6,311 nt of DNA from Phycisphaerales bacterium (GTDB lineage: Bacteria; Planctomycetota; Phycisphaerae; Tepidisphaerales; Tepidisphaeraceae), in NCBI GenBank assembly GCA_028288905.1, contig JAQGHJ010000397.1:1-6311 (forward strand), written 5' to 3'. Made by a program: the position numbers and the translations under genes. Below the pieces are notes generated by a model. That model was not told the origin of the DNA and searched no databases. It saw only the letters and a program-made list of their open reading frames with translations. Shown piece after piece: positions 1-3,995 of the stretch; positions within the stretch are counted from its first letter, which is position 1; each line of letters begins with the position of its first letter.

Positions 1-1134
1 GTTGGCCGTGAACGTTGACACGACCCGGCCGGAGATCTCGGACCCCAGGAACATCCCGACGCCGTAGACGAGGAAGCTGAACAGCGCCTGGGCCGATCCG
101 CGGATGGCCGCCGGGGCCTTCGTGTCCGTGTGGATGAACCCAGCCGCTAGGAAGAAGTCGAAGCAGACCCCGTGCAGCGCGACGCCGAGCAGCAGCAGCG
201 TGTAGTGCGTGCCGTCGGCCGCCGTCGAGAACAGGTAGTACCGGACCACCCACGCGGCCATCCCGATCGCCAGGACGAACTTCATCCCGAGGTACCGGAT
301 GCCGAACGGCAGCAGGAGCATGAACAGCAGCTCGGACCACTGCCCGATCGTCATGACGGACGCGACGTTCTTCACCTTCGCCTCGTCGAGGAACGACCCG
401 GCGAACCCGTAGTAGAACGCCAGCGCGATCGTGATCAGGAGGCTGACGGCGAAGAACACGCCGAAGCTCGGGTCGCGGAGCAGCTTGAACGCCCGGACGA
501 ACGGGATGCCGTCCCCCTTCCTGCCGCTCGGCGGGGTGTGGGGGAGGAAGAAGCTGAACACGCCGAGGGCGGCCGACAGGGCGGCCGCCAGCAGGATCGG
601 GCGGTTCGTGTCGGCCGACCCGGCGGGCATGACGAAGTCGATCGACATGCCGGCCAGGATCCATCCGAGCGTGCCGAACACCCGGACCCAGGCGAAGTGG
701 GTCGAGTTCTTGATGTTCGCGAACGCGATCGCGTTGGAGAGGGCGAGCGTCGGGTTATACATCAGGGCGTACGCCAGCGCGACCCACCAGAACCCGCCGA
801 ACGACGTGACCCGCGCCAGCAGGAACAGCAGCACGGCCCCGGCCAGGTGGAAGATGGCCATCAGGTACTCGCTGGCGAGCACCCGGTCGGCCAGCTGCCC
901 GGCGACGGTCATCGAGAAGATCGCCCCCAGCGCCATCGTCCCGTACACGCTGCCGATCTGGGTGCCGCTGAACCCGAGCGTCTTGCCGAGGTACAGGTTC
1001 AGCACCGTGAACCACGCGCCCCAGACGGCGAACTGAAGGAACATCATCACCGAGAGCCGGGCCCAGATACCGAGGTCGAACTCGGGCTCTTTCGGCGGGA
1101 CGGCGGCGTAATCGAGCGCGGGGGCTTGGGCCAC
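1..1134 (-). CDS. NHS-family (NupG-like) MFS transporter, C-terminus cut by window edge
   Basis: Likely proton-coupled inner-membrane importer of the nucleoside:H+ symporter branch of the major facilitator superfamily. I read 378 codons without a stop to position 1, so roughly the last 40-60 residues of a ~420-residue protein are missing. The resemblance to E. coli NupG (from memory) is collinear: FLQFAVWGAW (32-41) in TM1, YNPTLALSN (126-134) in TM4, the RVFGTLGW segment (151-158), IGQWSELLFMLLLPF (263-277) in TM8, and CFDFF (324-328) followed by PAAIRGSAQ (341-349). Hydrophobic segments number about eleven before the cut. The GTG start at 1134 is chosen because a GAGGAG ribosome-binding site sits 5 nt upstream and the N-terminus then begins shortly before TM1. 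The gene is the last of the visible minus-strand series, 202 bp after the UxaC-like gene. TM7 lacks residues aligned with the NupG substrate-contact Gln/Asn, so the substrate may not be a nucleoside. Family is sure, substrate is not. Confidence 0.9.
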   Translation of the reverse strand, partial: MAQAPALDYAAVPPKEPEFDLGIWARLSVMMFLQFAVWGAWFTVLNLYLGKTLGFSGTQIGSVYGTMALGAIFSMTVAGQLADRVLASEYLMAIFHLAGAVLLFLLARVTSFGGFWWVALAYALMYNPTLALSNAIAFANIKNSTHFAWVRVFGTLGWILAGMSIDFVMPAGSADTNRPILLAAALSAALGVFSFFLPHTPPSGRKGDGIPFVRAFKLLRDPSFGVFFAVSLLITIALAFYYGFAGSFLDEAKVKNVASVMTIGQWSELLFMLLLPFGIRYLGMKFVLAIGMAAWVVRYYLFSTAADGTHYTLLLLGVALHGVCFDFFLAAGFIHTDTKAPAAIRGSAQALFSFLVYGVGMFLGSEISGRVVSTFTAN

Positions 1135-1139
1135 GAATG

Positions 1140-1145
1140 CTCCTC
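1140..1145 (-). promoter_or_regulatory. Ribosome-binding site of the NupG-like transporter
   Basis: On the minus strand the sequence reads GAGGAG, five bases before the GTG at 1134-1132. It is the clearest Shine-Dalgarno match in the window and is what decides the GTG start. Confidence 0.7.
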
Positions 1146-1193
1146 GTCGGTTGTGCGGCGCGGGGTGGTGGGCCGGGGGGCGGTTCGGCCCGG

Positions 1194-1221
1194 CCGGGCG
1201 TCGGAGTGTAATGACGCCCGG
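1194..1221. repeat. 8-bp inverted repeat around the candidate -10 (possible operator)
   Basis: CCGGGCGT (1194-1201) and ACGCCCGG (1214-1221) are perfect reverse complements separated by 12 bases. The spacer is AT-richer than the arms and contains the candidate -10 element of the transporter promoter. It could be a repressor site or an RNA hairpin in the transcript from the UxaC-like gene. No T-run follows on the minus strand, so a classical intrinsic terminator is unlikely. Short GC-rich repeats arise by chance in such DNA. Confidence 0.35.
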
Positions 1222-1234
1222 GCGAGGAACGCAA
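1205..1234 (-). promoter_or_regulatory. Possible sigma-70-like promoter for the transporter gene
   Basis: Read on the minus strand, TTGCGT (1234-1229) and TACACT (1210-1205) are separated by 18 bases and match the -35 and -10 consensus at 4 of 6 positions each. Transcription would begin near 1198, leaving a leader of about 64 nt before the GTG start. The matches are weak and planctomycete promoters are poorly characterised, so this is only a candidate. Its -10 lies in the loop of the inverted repeat at 1194-1221. Confidence 0.3.
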
Positions 1235-1265
1235 ACCGGAACGGTGGGAAAGAACGTTTTGAACC

Positions 1266-1284
1266 CGTCCGTGAGAACCGGACG
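1266..1284 (-). terminator. Weak hairpin after the UxaC-like gene
   Basis: CGTCCG (1266-1271) and CGGACG (1279-1284) form a 6-bp stem with a 7-nt loop, about 53 nt past the stop codon of the UxaC-like gene. On the minus strand it is followed by a short AT-richer patch (GGTTCAAAACGTTCTTT), not by a true T-run. A possible terminator or 3'-end stabiliser, not firm. Confidence 0.25.
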
Positions 1285-1336
1285 ACGAGTCGGGGCACCC
1301 TGATGCGGCAGTCCCACCGCTAGAGATCGCGTGGGG

Positions 1337-2704
1337 TCACCGCTTCAGGAAGTCCCGGAAGTTGTCCTTCAAGTACAGCCGGACGTCCCGCTCCACGTCC
1401 GCCGTCGTCAGCGGCCACCCGGCGTCGACGGCGTCCCGGTACTTGTCCGCCAGCACGCTCGCAATCAGCCCCCGGCTGTGGTCCCACTTGTAGACGAGTT
1501 GGTCGAGCACGCGGGCGTCGGAGTGCTGGGGGATAAAGCTGGTGCCGAGCAGTTCGACCCGCATGCGGGTGATCTCGTCGATCAGGCTCGGGTTGTTCAC
1601 GAACCACCAGCAGCCGAACACCATCAGGTTACCGAACTTCCGGGCGGCGACGGCCAGCTCGTGCTGGTTCTCCCGACTCAGCATCGTGACGAAGAACTTG
1701 TTCTGGGGGAACGCCCGCGCGAGGCTCGTGACGGATGCGACGTCGGCCTTGCCGACCATGTCGCCGGCGTCCCGCAGGTCCGGGTTCACCCGCAGCCGGC
1801 TGCCGATCATCATCGCGAACGGCAGCCCCCGCTCGGCACACACGGGCAGCACCACCCGCTCCAAAATCGACTGCCCGGCCCGCGCGAGCAGGTCCGCCGG
1901 CCCGCCGGCCGAAATGCCGCCGCCCCCCGTGCCGCCGCTCGAAGTGTCGGCGTCGGCCGGGTACCGCCAGTCCGGCGGCAGGCTCAGGGCGAGGTAGATC
2001 GCCTTCTGGCGATCGATCCAGTCCCGCAGGAACCGCCGGGCCTCCTCGACCGTCGCGTCGTCCACCTCGGTGCCGACGGCGTAGCCCCACGCGTGCATCT
2101 TCTTCGCCGCCGCCGGCCAGTCGCGCAGCAGCGGGTCGATCCGCAGCACGGCCTCGAACCGCGGGTCAGGCTTCACGCCCTTCAGCCACCGCTCCCGCTC
2201 GGCGTCGTCGAACACCGGGTTGGTCATTGTGATCGACTCGACGTTCGCCAGCTCCATCACCCGGTCGACGTACCGGCTCGGGTCCTGCTGGGCGAACCAC
2301 TTGCGGGCCGGCGCGAGCGACCGGTCGGACACGTCGAGCCCGAGCTTCCTGAGGGCCGTCAGCACGCCGCGGCACGCCTCGGAGATCGGTGACCGCTCGA
2401 CGAACAGGTGCTTCCAGATGTGGTCAGCCTGCTCGGCCTTCGTCATCTTCCAGAACCGCTCGTACGGCAGCACCGTCGCCGGCACGACGCGGTACACCTC
2501 GGCCACCAGGTAGTGGTACGTGAGCAGCTCGTCGAGCCCCCACAGCAGGAACCCGCCGCGGTCCGCCTTTCCGGCCGACGTCGGCACCGGCGAGCCGAAG
2601 ACGGGCGCGTATAGGTGGGTGTGCATGTCCACCACGGGCTGGGCCCGGACGGCGGACGAGACGACAGATTCGACTTGATCGCGGGTGAGCGGGGCGGCGG
2701 TCAT
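1337..2704 (-). CDS. Uronate isomerase-like (UxaC family) amidohydrolase-superfamily protein
   Basis: UxaC enzymes are cytosolic metal-dependent TIM-barrel proteins that isomerise D-glucuronate and D-galacturonate to keto-uronates. This 455-residue homologue matches the usual ~470. The match is by motif: HTH at 28-30 (first-strand metal ligands), HY at 64-65 (UxaC has DHY), FGCWWF at 363-368 (UxaC has FGxxWWF), and SDAR at 395-398 aligned with UxaC TDSR, supplying the eighth-strand Asp (D396) and substrate Arg (R398). Met299 in AMMIGS lies where UxaC has the His of LHIGA, and a Gly/Ser-rich stretch at 254-269 precedes it. ATG at 2704 is chosen because the barrel begins about 25 residues later. 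The frame stays open to a TTG at 2803, but that codon lies in a hairpin and the added residues are Arg-rich and non-family-like. No convincing Shine-Dalgarno is seen. The family is likely; true uronate isomerase activity is uncertain, and a related aldose or lactone substrate is possible. Confidence 0.82.
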   Translation of the reverse strand: MTAAPLTRDQVESVVSSAVRAQPVVDMHTHLYAPVFGSPVPTSAGKADRGGFLLWGLDELLTYHYLVAEVYRVVPATVLPYERFWKMTKAEQADHIWKHLFVERSPISEACRGVLTALRKLGLDVSDRSLAPARKWFAQQDPSRYVDRVMELANVESITMTNPVFDDAERERWLKGVKPDPRFEAVLRIDPLLRDWPAAAKKMHAWGYAVGTEVDDATVEEARRFLRDWIDRQKAIYLALSLPPDWRYPADADTSSGGTGGGGISAGGPADLLARAGQSILERVVLPVCAERGLPFAMMIGSRLRVNPDLRDAGDMVGKADVASVTSLARAFPQNKFFVTMLSRENQHELAVAARKFGNLMVFGCWWFVNNPSLIDEITRMRVELLGTSFIPQHSDARVLDQLVYKWDHSRGLIASVLADKYRDAVDAGWPLTTADVERDVRLYLKDNFRDFLKR

Positions 2705-2751
2705 GGCGACCGGTTTTAACGGAAGGAGGCGGGCGCGGAAACGGCGAAGCA

Positions 2752-2771
2752 CGCCTGACCTGGGGCAGGCG
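2752..2771. repeat. 6-bp inverted repeat upstream of the UxaC-like gene
   Basis: CGCCTG (2752-2757) and CAGGCG (2766-2771) are reverse complements with an 8-base spacer, 48 bp before the ATG of the UxaC-like gene. It may be an operator or a 5'-leader hairpin, but it is short enough to be chance. Confidence 0.2.
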
Positions 2772-2791
2772 ACCGACCCACATCGATGAGT

Positions 2792-2820
2792 CCGCCTTAC
2801 CAAATTTAGATTGGTGGCGG
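2792..2820 (-). terminator. Bulged hairpin downstream of the small ORF
   Basis: The arms CCGCC-TT-ACCAA (2792-2803) and TTGGTGGCGG (2811-2820) pair over 10 bp, with a 2-nt bulge and the 7-nt AT-rich loop ATTTAGA. It starts 13 nt after the stop of the small ORF on the minus strand. No T-run follows, so it is a non-canonical terminator or a 3'-end stabilising structure at the end of the nagB-like/small-ORF unit. It is the most AT-rich patch of the intergenic region. Confidence 0.4.
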
Positions 2821-2833
2821 CGGTGCGGCGGCC

Positions 2834-3142
2834 TCAGAAGGCGAGGTCGAACGCCTTCGCGACTTCGGCCGAGTCGCGGCCGAACGAAACGAGTAGCGGC
2901 CAATGGACAGTTCTACCGGCGACAAAGAACTCGTCGCCGTACATTCGCCGTTCTCGCCCAACGGCCGCAAGGGACGCTTCGCGAACGATCGCATCGGTCA
3001 GCACCGCGTTCGGAAAGTCGTGCGCGACGCAGAGGCGGGCGACCGCCTCTGCACCTGCCGGATCGGCCTCGGCGCAGATTAGTGGCAGGGCGAGGCGGGC
3101 TTCTTCCGTGGTTTCCGAGCAGGTTGTCGACGTCGAAACCAA
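2834..3142 (-). CDS. Small hypothetical protein, directly after the NagB-like gene
   Basis: I do not recognise this 102-codon ORF. The predicted protein is of mixed composition with no signal peptide or membrane segment. An Ala/Glu-rich first half (EEARLALPLICAEADPAG, 13-30) suggests helices, and the second half has hydrophobic strand-like patches (EFFVAG, HWPLLVSFG). The best start is TTG at 3142, with GGAGGG at 3160-3155 lying 12 nt upstream; a GTG at 3147 is better spaced but opens a different frame that stops after 22 codons. The ORF begins 21 bp after the nagB-like stop and is in that gene's frame, with no other stop between, so readthrough or a former fusion is conceivable. About 29 of 101 sense codons end in A or T, against very few in its neighbours, which suggests a recently acquired, weakly expressed or decaying gene. 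Balanced composition favours real coding, but a shadow ORF is not excluded. Confidence 0.5.
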   Translation of the reverse strand: MVSTSTTCSETTEEARLALPLICAEADPAGAEAVARLCVAHDFPNAVLTDAIVREASLAAVGRERRMYGDEFFVAGRTVHWPLLVSFGRDSAEVAKAFDLAF

Positions 3143-3154
3143 CGCACGATCCGA

Positions 3155-3160
3155 CCCTCC
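3155..3160 (-). promoter_or_regulatory. Shine-Dalgarno-like GGAGGG between NagB-like gene and small ORF
   Basis: The minus strand reads GGAGGG three bases after the nagB-like stop codon. It would serve the TTG start at 3142 (12-nt spacing, long) or the out-of-frame GTG at 3147 (7-nt spacing). Its presence in a 21-bp gap is the main support for a separate downstream gene rather than only readthrough. Confidence 0.4.
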
Positions 3161-3163
3161 GCG

Positions 3164-3904
3164 TCACTTCAGCAGCTTGCTCGACTCTCGGTCGAGGAAC
3201 ATCGCGCAGTTCGGGTGGTCCTGCAGGGCCGACGCCGGCACGTCGGGCGTCACCGGGCCGTCGACTGCCGCCTGCACGGCGGCCGCCTTCCGCTCGTCGG
3301 GGACGGTGCAGACGACGGCGGCCGCCCGCATGATCTGGCGGACGCTCATCGAGATCGCCTGCTTCGGGACGGCCGACAGCTTCGGGAACCACCCCTCGCC
3401 GAGCTGCTGCCGGCGGCACGCCTCGTCGAGCGGGACGACGAGGTACGGGTCCTCCGCCTCGAAGTCGGCCGGCGGGTCGTTGAACGCCAGGTGGGCGGTC
3501 TCGCCGAGGCCGCACAACAGGGCGTCGGCCGGCCGCCCGCCGAGCAGCCCGGCCAGCCGGGCGCACTCGGCCGCCGGGTCGGCCGCGTCCCCGTTGATCG
3601 GGTGGAAGGCGGCCAGCGGCGTCGGCAGCTTGGCGATGAACCGCTCGGCCAGGTACCGGCGGAACGATGCCGGGTGGGTGTCCGGCAGGCCGACGTACTC
3701 GTCGAGGTGGAACGCCTCGACCTTGGACCAGTCAACGTCCGGCTCGGCCACGAGCGAGTCGTACATCTCGAACTGTGACGCGCCGGTCGCGACCACGATG
3801 GTCGCCCGGCCCTGGGCGGCGACCGCCTCCCGGATGAGGTGGGCCGCCTGCCCGGCCGCCCGGCGGCCGAGGTCCTGCTTGTCCTTGCTGATCCAGATCT
3901 TCAT
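3164..3904 (-). CDS. nagB: NagB-type glucosamine-6-phosphate deaminase/isomerase homologue
   Basis: NagB converts glucosamine-6-phosphate to fructose-6-phosphate and ammonia in the cytosol. The fold is shared with 6-phosphogluconolactonase. The 246-residue length fits the family. Visible motifs: VVATGAS (37-43), the phosphate-binding loop equivalent of [16 protein letters not shown] (65-74), with D68 matching catalytic Asp72 of E. coli Nag[14 protein letters not shown] (132-144), the loop that in E. coli reads GVGNDGHIAFNEP; MSVRQIM (186-192); and ALQDHP (226-231) near the C-terminus. H138 is kept, but the E. coli Asp141 and Glu148 positions are T136 and D143. ATG at 3904 is the natural start, matching the family N-terminus; only a weak AGGG lies upstream. 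It follows the permease by 91 bp, and the small ORF follows it by 21 bp. Codon use is strongly GC3, as expected for a native gene. Membership in the NagB/SugarP isomerase family is firm; the exact substrate is less so, because of the altered loop. Confidence 0.85.
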   Translation of the reverse strand: MKIWISKDKQDLGRRAAGQAAHLIREAVAAQGRATIVVATGASQFEMYDSLVAEPDVDWSKVEAFHLDEYVGLPDTHPASFRRYLAERFIAKLPTPLAAFHPINGDAADPAAECARLAGLLGGRPADALLCGLGETAHLAFNDPPADFEAEDPYLVVPLDEACRRQQLGEGWFPKLSAVPKQAISMSVRQIMRAAAVVCTVPDERKAAAVQAAVDGPVTPDVPASALQDHPNCAMFLDRESSKLLK

Positions 3905-3995
3905 GGGGAAACGACCCTATCAGAACGGCGGCGACGGCCGAAGCGCCGTACGCGGGTGTGCCGAAAACCGTAGGGCCCGCACCGCGGACCGCGTC

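Noticed and set aside
172..1323. Long plus-strand open frame opposite the transporter gene
   Set aside because: The product is an Arg/Glu/His/Pro-rich run with no domain, typical of the antisense frame of a GC-rich gene, while the minus strand encodes a clear NupG homologue.
1331..2392. Long plus-strand open frame opposite the UxaC-like gene
   Set aside because: Same low-complexity Arg/Pro/Val-rich composition; the opposite strand holds the conserved motifs.
2705..2803. N-terminal extension of the UxaC-like protein to a TTG at 2803
   Set aside because: The extra 33 residues are Arg-rich and unlike the family, the TTG sits in a hairpin arm, and the ATG at 2704 gives the family-typical N-terminus.
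3934..3949. 5-bp inverted repeat after the permease stop, with a TTCG in the loop region
   Set aside because: Short stem, no T-run after it on the minus strand, and within very GC-rich DNA where such repeats are common; not enough to call a terminator.
3983..3993. Short GC palindrome CGCGGACCGCG just after and into the permease stop region
   Set aside because: Eleven bases of GC-rich symmetry are expected by chance at this composition.
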